Source: Ignavibacteria bacterium
GTDB taxonomy: Bacteria > Bacteroidota > Ignavibacteria > Kapaibacteriales > UBA4661
Assembly (NCBI GenBank): GCA_013298775.1
Contig: JAAFIV010000040.1
Span: 1 to 41,528, forward strand
DNA length: 41,528 bases
Reading direction: 5' to 3'
Below, piece by piece: positions 24,745 to 32,160 of this stretch (the stretch's first letter is position 1; each line of letters starts with the position of its first letter). The position numbers were made by a program, and so were the translations under genes. Below the pieces are notes generated by a model that ran no database searches, was not told where the DNA came from, and saw only the letters and a program-made list of their open reading frames with translations.

Positions 24745-26538
24745 CTATTTCTTCACCGCAACCGCCACACCCACGTCCTGAAGCTGCTTCTCAGCAACTT
24801 CGGATGGGCAATTATCCATAAGCGAGAGACCACTTGCCGTTTTCGGGAAGGCAATCACGTCGCGGATGTTGGTTGTTCCAGCAAGCAGCATGGCTAATCT
24901 GTCCACACCGAGCGCAATGCCACCGTGCGGCGGCGCACCATATTTCAAGGCATCCAGCAAGAAACCAAATTTTGCTTCGGCTTCTTCTTTGTGAATCCCC
25001 AAAAGCTCGAACATACGCTGCTGCACGGGGTTTTGGTGAATACGGATGCTGCCGCCACCTGCTTCGTAGCCGTTGATGACCAAATCATGCGCCACAGCGC
25101 GGGCTTTTTCGGGTGCTGTGTCCAAAAGCGGAATGTCCTCGTGCATGGGCGAGGTGAAGGGGTGATGCCGCGCGATGTAGCGTTTGTCCTCGTCGGAGTA
25201 TTCCAGAAGCGGGAAATCTAGTACCCAGTGGAAGGAATACACACCATTTGCCGCCGCTTTTTCGTACAAACCTTCGCGCCGAGCAATTTCATTGCGCAAT
25301 GCACCCAAAATCGTGTAGGTACGCTCAATTTCTGCGCTGCCACCTTGCCCAGCACCGAAGAGCAGCAAATCGCCAACCTTCGCGCCCGTTGCTTGCTTAA
25401 TGGCTTCAATGCTTGCTTCGTCCAAAAATTTTGCAATGGGCGAGTTTACGCCTTCTGCGGTGAACTTCATCCACGCCAAGCCCTTCGCGCCGTATTTTTT
25501 GGCAAATTCTGTGAGTTCGTCCAATGTTTTGCGCGAATATTCACCGCAACCTTCTGCATTCAGCACCGCGACTACGCCGCCAGCCTTTGCTGCATCTGCG
25601 AACACGCCAAAACCTGAATCTTTCACAATGTCGGTAATCGTGGAAAGCTCCATACCGAAGCGCAAATCGGGTTTGTCGCTGCCGTAGCGGGTCATTGCGT
25701 CGTGGAAGCTCATACGCTTGAAGGGAAGCGGCACCTCGACGTTGATAACCTCTTTCCACAGCCGCGCAATGTAGCCTTCAATCAAATTCAGCACATCTTC
25801 TTGCTGAATGAAGGACATTTCCACGTCAATTTGCGTGAACTCTGGCTGCCGGTCGGCGCGTAAATCCTCGTCGCGGAAGCATTTCACAATTTGCATATAG
25901 CGGTCGAAACCCGACACCATGAGTAATTGCTTGAAAAGCTGCGGCGATTGCGGAAGTGCGTAAAATTTTCCTTTGTGCAAACGGCTCGGAACCAAGAAAT
26001 CACGCGCTCCTTCGGGTGTGGATTTCGTCAGAATAGGCGTTTCCACTTCGAGGAAATCCTGCTCGGCGAAGTATTCATGCGTAACTTTGTAGAGCTTGTT
26101 GCGGATGATAAAATTGCGTTGCAAATCGGCGCGGCGCAAATCCAAATAGCGATAGGAAAGGCGTAAATCCTCGCCCGCTTGCGAACCTTCGACAATCTCA
26201 AAGGGCGGCAATTCTGCGCGATTGATAATCTGAATATCGCTCGCCAGAATTTCAATCAAGCCCGTTGGCATATTCGGGTTCGGGCTTTCGCGGAGGCGCA
26301 CCGTTCCTTGAATGGCGATAACAAATTCCGCGCCCAATTCCCGCGCCGTCGCCGTAACGCGCTCGTCGGTCTCTGGCACGACGACGACTTGCGTCAAGCC
26401 GTAGCGGTCGCGCACATCGCAAAAAATCAAGCCGCCCAAGTCACGCACCCGCGCAACCCAGCCGTTTAGCGTAACAGTTTGTCCAGCGTGTTCGGGGCGC
26501 AGCGCACCACAACTTACGGTTCGTTTCCAAAAACTCAT
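24745..26538 (-). CDS. aspS: Aspartyl-tRNA synthetase
   Basis: 597 residues from the ATG at 26538, which has AAGGAC upstream and matches the usual family N-terminus; in-frame sequence further upstream reads into unconserved residues. Order: OB-fold anticodon domain (GQTVTLNGWVARVRDLGGLI), class II motif 1 region, motif 2 (CFRDEDLRADRQPEFTQIDV), the bacterial GAD insertion domain at about 290-420 (KQATGAKVGDLLLFGAG), and motif 3 (HGGIALGVDRLAMLL). Length and the GAD insertion mark the bacterial form. The enzyme charges tRNA-Asp with aspartate in the cytoplasm. Whether it also charges tRNA-Asn depends on a few residues I cannot compare here. Repeat B follows immediately upstream of the leader and palindromic elements lie downstream. 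Confidence 0.97.
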   Translation of the reverse strand: MSFWKRTVSCGALRPEHAGQTVTLNGWVARVRDLGGLIFCDVRDRYGLTQVVVVPETDERVTATARELGAEFVIAIQGTVRLRESPNPNMPTGLIEILASDIQIINRAELPPFEIVEGSQAGEDLRLSYRYLDLRRADLQRNFIIRNKLYKVTHEYFAEQDFLEVETPILTKSTPEGARDFLVPSRLHKGKFYALPQSPQLFKQLLMVSGFDRYMQIVKCFRDEDLRADRQPEFTQIDVEMSFIQQEDVLNLIEGYIARLWKEVINVEVPLPFKRMSFHDAMTRYGSDKPDLRFGMELSTITDIVKDSGFGVFADAAKAGGVVAVLNAEGCGEYSRKTLDELTEFAKKYGAKGLAWMKFTAEGVNSPIAKFLDEASIEAIKQATGAKVGDLLLFGAGQGGSAEIERTYTILGALRNEIARREGLYEKAAANGVYSFHWVLDFPLLEYSDEDKRYIARHHPFTSPMHEDIPLLDTAPEKARAVAHDLVINGYEAGGGSIRIHQNPVQQRMFELLGIHKEEAEAKFGFLLDALKYGAPPHGGIALGVDRLAMLLAGTTNIRDVIAFPKTASGLSLMDNCPSEVAEKQLQDVGVAVAVKK

Positions 26539-26579
26539 GCAATGTCCTTTGTGTGAAAATGTTGCTCGCCTTGTGCAGA

Positions 26580-26679
26580 CCCTCACCCAACCCTCTCCCA
26601 GAGGGAGAGGGCTTCAGAGCGAGCTTTCGGTAAACCCTCTCCCTTTGGGAGAGGGTCGCTCGAAGAGCGGGGTGAGGGC
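26580..26679. repeat. Palindromic repeat B, copy 2
   Basis: Runs from CCCTCACCCAACCCTCTCCC to GAGCGGGGTGAGGGC with the same internal segments as the 17.8 kb copy (GGAGAGGGCTTCAGAGCGAG, TTTGGGAGAGGGTCGCTCG). It sits in the leader region of aspS, about 40 bases before the start codon. Confidence 0.9.
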
Positions 26680-26718
26680 AATGGGTTGTGCAAGGCGAGT
26701 TGTTTGATAAATTCCAAA

Positions 26719-27249
26719 TTAGTTTTTCAAGCCCATAATACGCTTAAAACCCGCACCAATACTCGGCGCAGAGCGTACCATTTGCCAAAGAATTACGCCG
26801 CCCGTGATAAGTAATCCCAAGAGCGCGAGTCCCATAACAAGGTTCAAGCCTTCGCCCGCTTCGCCCAGTATTTCTCCTGTGTGGAGGCGGAGCAGGAGTT
26901 TTTTTTCGGGCTTGTTTGCTTTCAAAATAGTACCGTTTTCCGACAACACGTAATTCAGCGCATTTTCGCCGTCGGTCTGCACGACAAGGCGCGGCTTGGC
27001 TTCCTCAACGTCAATGCGGATGCGCTTTATATGCACATTCGGGTCGGCGGCGTAAATGGCGGCAAGCCCTTTGTTGAGCGCGAGTGTCCAATCATTGGGG
27101 ATGCCAGAAGCGAGATTATGTGCGGGTTTGCGTTCTTCGCGTTCCTCTTCTTCCTGAAATTCCTGCACGTGCAACAGCACACCTGTTACGGTGATAAGCA
27201 AAAGAAAAATGCCTGTGGCAAGAGAAATAATGCGGTGGAAACGTCTCAT
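26719..27249 (-). CDS. PepSY-type membrane protein
   Basis: 176 residues from the ATG at 27249 (MRRFHRIISLATGIFLLLIT); upstream in-frame sequence is not membrane-targeting and is discarded. It has an N-terminal membrane span at about 8-26 (HRIISLATGIFLLLITVTGV). A roughly 100-residue extracytoplasmic domain follows with a PepSY-like piece (IKRIRIDVEEAKPRLVVQTD, NYVLSENGTILKANK). LRLHTGEILGEAGEGLNLVM then leads into a second span. The His-Thr-Gly motif between the domain and the last span is typical of PepSY-associated membrane proteins, which are often found with iron uptake or reductase systems. No such partner is adjacent. A complex palindromic region lies directly upstream. Confidence 0.8.
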   Translation of the reverse strand: MRRFHRIISLATGIFLLLITVTGVLLHVQEFQEEEEREERKPAHNLASGIPNDWTLALNKGLAAIYAADPNVHIKRIRIDVEEAKPRLVVQTDGENALNYVLSENGTILKANKPEKKLLLRLHTGEILGEAGEGLNLVMGLALLGLLITGGVILWQMVRSAPSIGAGFKRIMGLKN

Positions 27250-27335
27250 GGATGCGTGAAGTGTTGTGAAAATTGTAAATGGGAAAGCGGATAACACACA
27301 GGCGACTAGTCAGGTTTTGTGGCAATTTCACTCAT

Positions 27336-27596
27336 TCGCCCCCTTGACAAAGGGGGGCTGTTAAGTTCTGTTCCCGTGAAGCCCTCACCCAACCCTCTCC
27401 CAGAAGGAGAGGGCTTCAGAAACGGCTCTGTGTCTTGCCCTTCTCCTTCTGGGAGAAGGGTTGGGATGAGGGCAAACACGAGAACTTAACAGCCCTGCCC
27501 TTGATAAAGGGGGAACGGGGGATTTGCCGCGTGTAACGAGGAGATTTGAAGAGGCATTGAGCCGTTTAATCCCCCGTTCCCCCTTTATCAAGGGGG
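27336..27596. repeat. Composite nested palindromes (repeat C around repeat B)
   Basis: A left block (CCCCCTTGAC, then GGGCTGTTAAGTTCT) is matched on the far side of a repeat-B copy by AGAACTTAACAGCCC at 27481-27495. A second palindrome follows: CCTTGATAAAGGGGGAACGG (about 27500) is matched in inverse by CCGTTCCCCCTTTATCAAGG (about 27573-27592). The 260-base region contains no gene. Confidence 0.8.
27382..27474. repeat. Palindromic repeat B, copy 3 (inside repeat C)
   Basis: Begins CCCTCACCCAACCCTCTCCC and ends GGGTTGGGATGAGGGC. The internal part differs from copies 1 and 2 (CTTGCCCTTCTCCTTCTGGG), giving a shorter, more symmetrical hairpin. Confidence 0.85.
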
Positions 27597-27738
27597 CGAA
27601 TGCGACAACATTGCACATATCCGACCAATCGCACCGCAAAAGTAACAAAAAAAACGGTCAAAAAATATGGATAAAACTCCCGCCGCATAAAGCTGGAAGA
27701 GCATTATCCATATTTTTTGACCGTTCTACAAAAAACAT

Positions 27739-28542
27739 TTAGTCGTCATCACGAAGTTTTGCCAAGAGGCGCAAAATCTCGATGTAAAGCCACACAAGCG
27801 TTACCATCAGCCCGAATGCGCCAAACCATTCCATGTACTTCGGTGCGCCTTCTTCGGCGACGGATTCGATAAAATCAAAGTCCATGAGCAGATTTGCGGA
27901 GGCGAGGGCAATCACAACCAAGCTGAAAATAATACCAAACATTCCGCCTTCATGGATAAAGGCAAGCGGATAGCCCGTAAACATTCGCACGAAAAAGCTC
28001 ACTAAATACACAACCATTAAGCCCATCATGCCAATCATTACGCCAGAGCGAAAGGTTTCGGTTACGCGGATGAGGCGTGTTTTGTAGGCAAAGAGAAGCG
28101 AGAAAAAGACACCAAAGGTCAAACCAGCCGCTTGCAGCGCAATTCCTGGATAGCGCATTTCCATCATTGCCGAAACGCCGCCAATAAACAAGCCTTGCGC
28201 AACCGAGTAAATAGGCGCGGTTACGGCAGACCATTCTGGCTTAAAGCTGGTAACAATGGCGAAAATAAAGCCAACAAGCGCACCGCCAAGCGCGAAGCCC
28301 ATTCCTGAGCCGTCCATCGCACGCGACCACGTAAAGAGCGCACCTGTGAGGCAGCACAACAGCAAAAAGCCAACTTTATTTGCCGTGCCGTCTATCGTCA
28401 TGCGCTCGCCATCGGCAAGCGGGACGCTGGCGAAACGGCGTTCTGAGAGCATTGGATTACTGGTTTTGTACCGAATGTTGTAGCGCGGACCTTGCTGTTG
28501 CTGGCGAAAGTTTGTGTTTTGGGAACGACCAAAAGAACTCAT
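27739..28542 (-). CDS. Bax inhibitor-1/YccA-family membrane protein
   Basis: 267 residues from the ATG at 28542, preceded by GGAGAG. Residues 1-50 are a soluble, Gln-rich tail (MSSFGRSQNTNFRQQQQGP). Seven membrane spans follow, with the family landmarks LLCCLTGALFTWSRA, a run of Gly in MGFALGGALVGFIFAIV, SVAQGLFIGGVSAMMEMRY, and a C-terminal DFDFIESVAEEGAPKYMEWF containing the paired acidic residues proposed as the pH-sensing pair in this family. Bacterial members (YetJ is the best studied) can act as pH-dependent calcium leak channels; the physiological role in this group is not known. Repeats B flank the gene on the upstream side and composite repeats on the downstream side, so it stands alone. 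Confidence 0.9.
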   Translation of the reverse strand: MSSFGRSQNTNFRQQQQGPRYNIRYKTSNPMLSERRFASVPLADGERMTIDGTANKVGFLLLCCLTGALFTWSRAMDGSGMGFALGGALVGFIFAIVTSFKPEWSAVTAPIYSVAQGLFIGGVSAMMEMRYPGIALQAAGLTFGVFFSLLFAYKTRLIRVTETFRSGVMIGMMGLMVVYLVSFFVRMFTGYPLAFIHEGGMFGIIFSLVVIALASANLLMDFDFIESVAEEGAPKYMEWFGAFGLMVTLVWLYIEILRLLAKLRDDD

Positions 28543-28610
28543 AAAGCCACTCTCCGTAAAAATGAATGAAAAGAAAATTTGGTGCGAATTTGTGTTTACT
28601 TGAGAGAAGT

Positions 28611-28715
28611 CCCTCACCCCAACCCTTCTCCCAGAGGTAGAGGGGCAAAACATAAAACCACTTTCTTCAACCCTCGCCCTTTGGGAGAGGGTCGCTCGTA
28701 GAGCGGGGTGAGGGC
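28611..28715. repeat. Palindromic repeat B, copy 4
   Basis: CCCTCACCCCAACCCTTCTC at the left end and GAGCGGGGTGAGGGC at the right end. The left half is more diverged than the right half, which retains CCCTTTGGGAGAGGGTCGCT. It ends 10 bases before the ccmE stop codon. Confidence 0.85.
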
Positions 28716-28725
28716 AATAATGAAC

Positions 28726-29115
28726 TTACATCGACTGCCGTACTTGCTGACCATTACCCTCATATTTCGACGGGCATTTTGTTAAAATGTGGTCTGCTTG
28801 CATTACGCCATTTTCGACGCGCCCTTTTACCACGATGCTTTCTGCAAGCTCGAAGTTATTCGGTTTCGCGCCATTGTGAACGACTTTTACCTCAGCGTTA
28901 TTGTCGTCGCGCATGGTGAAGCTGAAGGTGTTTTCGTTGCTGTTGTAGGTGCAGCCTTTGTCGCGCACCCACGCGCCTTTTACTTGAACACGCTTGCCAG
29001 AATTTGCTGCGTAATTCAAGTTCGTATATTCGATTTTACTATTGTCCAGCGACATCGCTGCGACTATCACAAACACCAGCGCGACTGCGCCGCCGATAAG
29101 ATAACGTGGTTTCAT
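28726..29115 (-). CDS. ccmE: Heme chaperone CcmE, cysteine (CxxxY) type
   Basis: 129 residues. One N-terminal membrane anchor (RYLIGGAVALVFVIVAAMSL), then a periplasmic OB-fold domain with VQVKGAWV, TFSFTMRDDNNAEVKVV and ESIVVKGRVENGVMQADHIL. CcmE carries heme from CcmABCD to the CcmF ligase during c-type cytochrome maturation. In proteobacterial CcmE the covalent heme ligand is His in HxxxY; here the segment is LTKCPSKYEG, so Cys114 and Tyr118 form the CxxxY variant known from other lineages. Another Cys is at position 55. No ccmA, B, C or F gene is adjacent; a CcmD-like gene is at 7.7 kb. It lies downstream of sufS, separated by repeat E. Start at the ATG at 29115. Confidence 0.85.
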   Translation of the reverse strand: MKPRYLIGGAVALVFVIVAAMSLDNSKIEYTNLNYAANSGKRVQVKGAWVRDKGCTYNSNENTFSFTMRDDNNAEVKVVHNGAKPNNFELAESIVVKGRVENGVMQADHILTKCPSKYEGNGQQVRQSM

Positions 29116-29161
29116 AGCAAGATTTGAAAAAATTGGAAAATGAATGTTGTCGTTGTCTAGC

Positions 29162-29296
29162 TCTTCCCGTCCTACCGTTTCTTAACTGTAGAACGGGTTT
29201 CACGGCAAAAATTATCCAAGAGAGCCGCCGTTCATCATTACCGTGAAACCCGTGCGACGGCAGCGTTTCATCACCCCTCAGCCGTCGGACGGGAAG
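29162..29296. repeat. Palindromic repeat E, copy 1
   Basis: CTTCCCGTCCTACCG at the left end is nearly complementary to CCGTCGGACGGGAAG at the right end. Inside, CGGGTTTCACGG (about 29194-29205) and CCGTGAAACCCG (29241-29252) are exact complements. It fills the gap between sufS and ccmE. Confidence 0.85.
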
Positions 29297-29308
29297 GTTT
29301 GTAAAAAT

Positions 29309-30586
29309 TTACACCGCAAATATCTTCTGCACTTTCGCCAAACCCCGCACCAATGCGTCAATCTCGGCGGTGGTGTTGTAGAAAGCAAAGGAAGCGCGGC
29401 AGGTTGCGGGAACGCCAAACCGCTTCATAAGCGGCTGTGTGCAATGATGCCCTGTACGAATCGCAATACCGTCGTTATCCAGCAGCGTCCCAACGTCGTG
29501 CGGATGAATGTCCGCGCCGCGTGCGTCCTGCACCATAAAGGAGATAACGCTGGCTTTCTGCGCCGCAGTGCCGATAATACGCACGGCGGGAGTGGTGCTG
29601 GATGCGCCGCGAAGCCCCATCAATGCTTGTGTTCCGTAGGCGAGAAGTTCTTGCTCGTACTCGGCAATGTTGTCAAGCCCGACGCGCTGAACGTAATCAA
29701 TCGCCGCGCCAAGCCCGATGATTCCTTCAATGTGCGGCGTTCCTGCTTCAAATTTGAACGGCAATTCGTTATACGTTGTTTTTTCAAATGTTACCGAGCT
29801 AATCATCGCACCGCCGCCGTGATAGGGCGGCATTTTCTCCAGCCATTCTGCTTTGCCGTAGAGAACGCCGATGCCTGTCGGCGCGAAGAGTTTATGCCCT
29901 GAGAAGACGTAAAAATCTGCGTCCAAGTCCTGCACATCCACGCGCTCGTGCGGCACGGACTGTGCGCCGTCAATCAGCACGGGAACGTTGTATTCATGAG
30001 CTTTGGCAATCATTTCTTTTACGGGATTGATTGTGCCAAGCGTATTGGAAATGTGCGTAATGGCAAGAATGCGCGTCCGCTCGGAAAGGAGATTGGCAAA
30101 TGCTTCCATGTCTAATTCACCTGCATCGTTCACGGGAATGACCTTCAAGACCGCATTCTTACGGGCGCAGAGCAGTTGCCAAGGAACGATATTGGAATGA
30201 TGCTCCATGGCGGAAATGAGGATTTCATCACCCGCATTCACCGCAAAATCGCCATACGACGAGGCGACGAGGTTAATAGCTTCGGTTGTACCACGCACAA
30301 AAATAATCTCGCGTTCCTCTTCGGCATTGATAAATGCTTGCACGGCGCGGCGCGAGGCTTCGAGCGCGGAAGTGGCTTGCTGGCTGAGAAAATGATTCCC
30401 GCGATGGACATTGCTGTTCATTGCGCGGTAGTAGTGGTCAATGGCTTCGACAACAGAGCGCGGCTTTTGCGAGGTATTGGCATTATCCAAATACACAAGC
30501 GGCTTCCCATGCACTTTTTCCTGCAAAATGGGAAATTCTGCGCGAATGCTTTCGACGTTAAAATCAAGTGCTGTTGCAGTGTTCAT
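29309..30586 (-). CDS. sufS: Cysteine desulfurase, SufS type
   Basis: 425 residues, class V PLP enzyme. It removes sulfur from cysteine as a persulfide for iron-sulfur cluster assembly by the SUF machinery. Landmarks: VYLDNANTSQKPRSV and SNVHRGNHFLSQQAT near the N-terminus; the PLP-contacting AMEHHSNIVPWQ (His129/His130); FSGHKLFAPTGIGVLYG with PLP lysine K232; and the active-site loop GVPATCRASFAFYNT with catalytic Cys396. The last places it in the SufS group (group II), not IscS, NifS or the longer-loop type. SufBCD and SufU/SufE partners are not in the window. It is divergent from the response-regulator/cyclase gene. Start at the ATG at 30586; no clear ribosome-binding site. Confidence 0.95.
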   Translation of the reverse strand: MNTATALDFNVESIRAEFPILQEKVHGKPLVYLDNANTSQKPRSVVEAIDHYYRAMNSNVHRGNHFLSQQATSALEASRRAVQAFINAEEEREIIFVRGTTEAINLVASSYGDFAVNAGDEILISAMEHHSNIVPWQLLCARKNAVLKVIPVNDAGELDMEAFANLLSERTRILAITHISNTLGTINPVKEMIAKAHEYNVPVLIDGAQSVPHERVDVQDLDADFYVFSGHKLFAPTGIGVLYGKAEWLEKMPPYHGGGAMISSVTFEKTTYNELPFKFEAGTPHIEGIIGLGAAIDYVQRVGLDNIAEYEQELLAYGTQALMGLRGASSTTPAVRIIGTAAQKASVISFMVQDARGADIHPHDVGTLLDNDGIAIRTGHHCTQPLMKRFGVPATCRASFAFYNTTAEIDALVRGLAKVQKIFAV

Positions 30587-30702
30587 GGTTATTGGTGTTA
30601 TTCGAGAGATTTCTCAAGAAGAATGAGGAATAATGCGGTGTTGCTTGTATAACGTGGACGCAGTATTTTCTGAGAAATTGTAGCAAAAGTAGTGCAAATA
30701 AA

Positions 30703-30738
30703 ACTACCTTGTTCCATTCCACTACCTTGTTTCATTCC
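30703..30738 (+). repeat. 18-base tandem duplication
   Basis: ACTACCTTGTTCCATTCC is followed directly by the same 18 bases with one substitution (T for C). It lies in the divergent sufS/cyclase intergenic region (30587-30970), which otherwise holds only promoter candidates. Confidence 0.85.
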
Positions 30739-30885
30739 ACAAAAATACGGTTTTCCGCACTGTTCGCACAATAAAACACGCAGTTGCACGAAAGAATTTC
30801 CGTTCTGTCCGAATTACTCAAAGGATGTGGCAAGGGCGAGGACGCTGGTTTTACGCCCTTTTTCCGCCACGTGCGCGGGAAAAAT

Positions 30886-30917
30886 CTTGGAAAAAACGCA
30901 CAAAAACGGTATCTTTT
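30886..30917 (+). promoter_or_regulatory. Candidate promoter for the receiver-cyclase gene
   Basis: CTTG at 30886-30889, a 20-base spacer and TATCTTTT at 30910-30917 approximate the TTTG-N19-21-TAnnTTTG consensus. It lies about 55 bases before the chosen ATG at 30971, so a leader of about 45 bases is predicted. Confidence 0.4.
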
Positions 30918-30970
30918 TGTCTGTCGTATTGCGTTTACTTTTGTCTTTTTACCGCATTATTATTGTTCTC

Positions 30971-32125
30971 ATGCTAGATTCTTCCCGTACTATTGTTTGT
31001 GTTGATGATGAAGAAATTGTTTTAGAAAGCCTTGAAATGGAGCTTTCAGAGGCACTTTCAGGCGAATGCGTATTTGAATTTGCGCAAAGCGGCAATGATG
31101 CTTTATCGCTTTTAAGCACCCTCCAAACTGCTGGAACACCTGTGGCGGTAATGCTTTGCGACTATATCATGCCAGAAATGAAGGGCGACGAAGTATTGCG
31201 CCGAGCGCACACGCTTTGCCCCGACACGCGTAAAATCATGCTTACAGGGCAAAGTAGTTTTGAAGGCGTTACCAATGCTATCAATGGAGCGCAGTTGTAT
31301 CGGTATTTGTCGAAGCCTTGGGATAAAAATGACCTTGTGATGACGCTCCGCGAGGCTCTTCGCAGCTTTTCTCAGCAACAACAACTCGAAGAACAACGCT
31401 TGCAATTAGAGCAGCAAAACCGCATCCTGACTTCGCTCAATGCCTCACTTGAACAAAAAGTTGCCGAGCGCACCCACGAAATTGAAGTTGAACGGCAGAA
31501 ATCCGAACAGCTTTTGCAAAATATGCTTCCTGCGCATATCGCCTCGCGCTTAAAATCTGGCGAAACAACAATTGCTGAGAAGCACAACCACGCAACGGTG
31601 CTATTTGCAGACATTGTAGGCTTTACTAAACTTGCGCAAACAACTTCGCCAGAATATCTTGTTTCCATGCTCAACGTGATTTTTAGCGACTTCGATGCGA
31701 TTGCAGCAGAACTCCACCTCGAAAAAATCAAAACGATTGGCGATTGCTACATGGTCTGCGGTGGCTTGAATGCTCGCAAAGACGACCACGTCCGCGCTGT
31801 TGCCGATATGGCATTGCAAATGCTCGCACACATCGAACAAGCAACGATGCAGATTTCACCGCCTATTCAAATGCGCATCGGCATTCACACGGGCGCAGTG
31901 GTGGCGGGCGTGATTGGCACACAAAAATACGCCTACGACCTCTGGGGCGACACCGTAAACACCGCATCACGACTGGAATCGCATGGCATGGCAGGGAAAA
32001 TTCATGTTTCGGAAGATGTGCAAGCAATCTTGGGAAATGCGTATCAATTCGAGGAACGCGGCACGATTGAAGTGAAAAGCAAGGGCGCACTCACAACCTA
32101 CTTTTTGCTGGGAAAAGCGTCGTAA
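30971..32125 (+). CDS. Response regulator fused to class III adenylate cyclase
   Basis: 384 residues from the ATG at 30971; the open frame extends 93 codons upstream but that part is unconserved and precedes the likely promoter. Receiver domain at 5-125: VCVDDEEIVLE acidic pair, phosphoacceptor D64 in LCDYIMPEMKG, and K115 in YLSKPW. A coiled-coil linker (133-187) ends in the dimerising helix and LLQNMLPAHIASRLKSG. The cyclase homology domain (205-382) has both metal aspartates (D214 in FADIVGFTK, D258 in TIGDCY), the adenine-selecting Lys254 and Asp323, and the transition-state Asn330 and Arg334 in WGDTVNTASR. All catalytic residues are present, so it should make cAMP when phosphorylated. 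The cognate kinase is not adjacent. Confidence 0.93.
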   Translation: MLDSSRTIVCVDDEEIVLESLEMELSEALSGECVFEFAQSGNDALSLLSTLQTAGTPVAVMLCDYIMPEMKGDEVLRRAHTLCPDTRKIMLTGQSSFEGVTNAINGAQLYRYLSKPWDKNDLVMTLREALRSFSQQQQLEEQRLQLEQQNRILTSLNASLEQKVAERTHEIEVERQKSEQLLQNMLPAHIASRLKSGETTIAEKHNHATVLFADIVGFTKLAQTTSPEYLVSMLNVIFSDFDAIAAELHLEKIKTIGDCYMVCGGLNARKDDHVRAVADMALQMLAHIEQATMQISPPIQMRIGIHTGAVVAGVIGTQKYAYDLWGDTVNTASRLESHGMAGKIHVSEDVQAILGNAYQFEERGTIEVKSKGALTTYFLLGKAS

Positions 32126-32160
32126 CACGCTCTTTGGCGAAATAAGCAAGTCCACCAACT

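Noticed and set aside
30692-30970. N-terminal extension of the receiver-cyclase
   Set aside because: The 93 extra codons include the 18-base tandem duplication and the likely promoter, and give no domain before the receiver.
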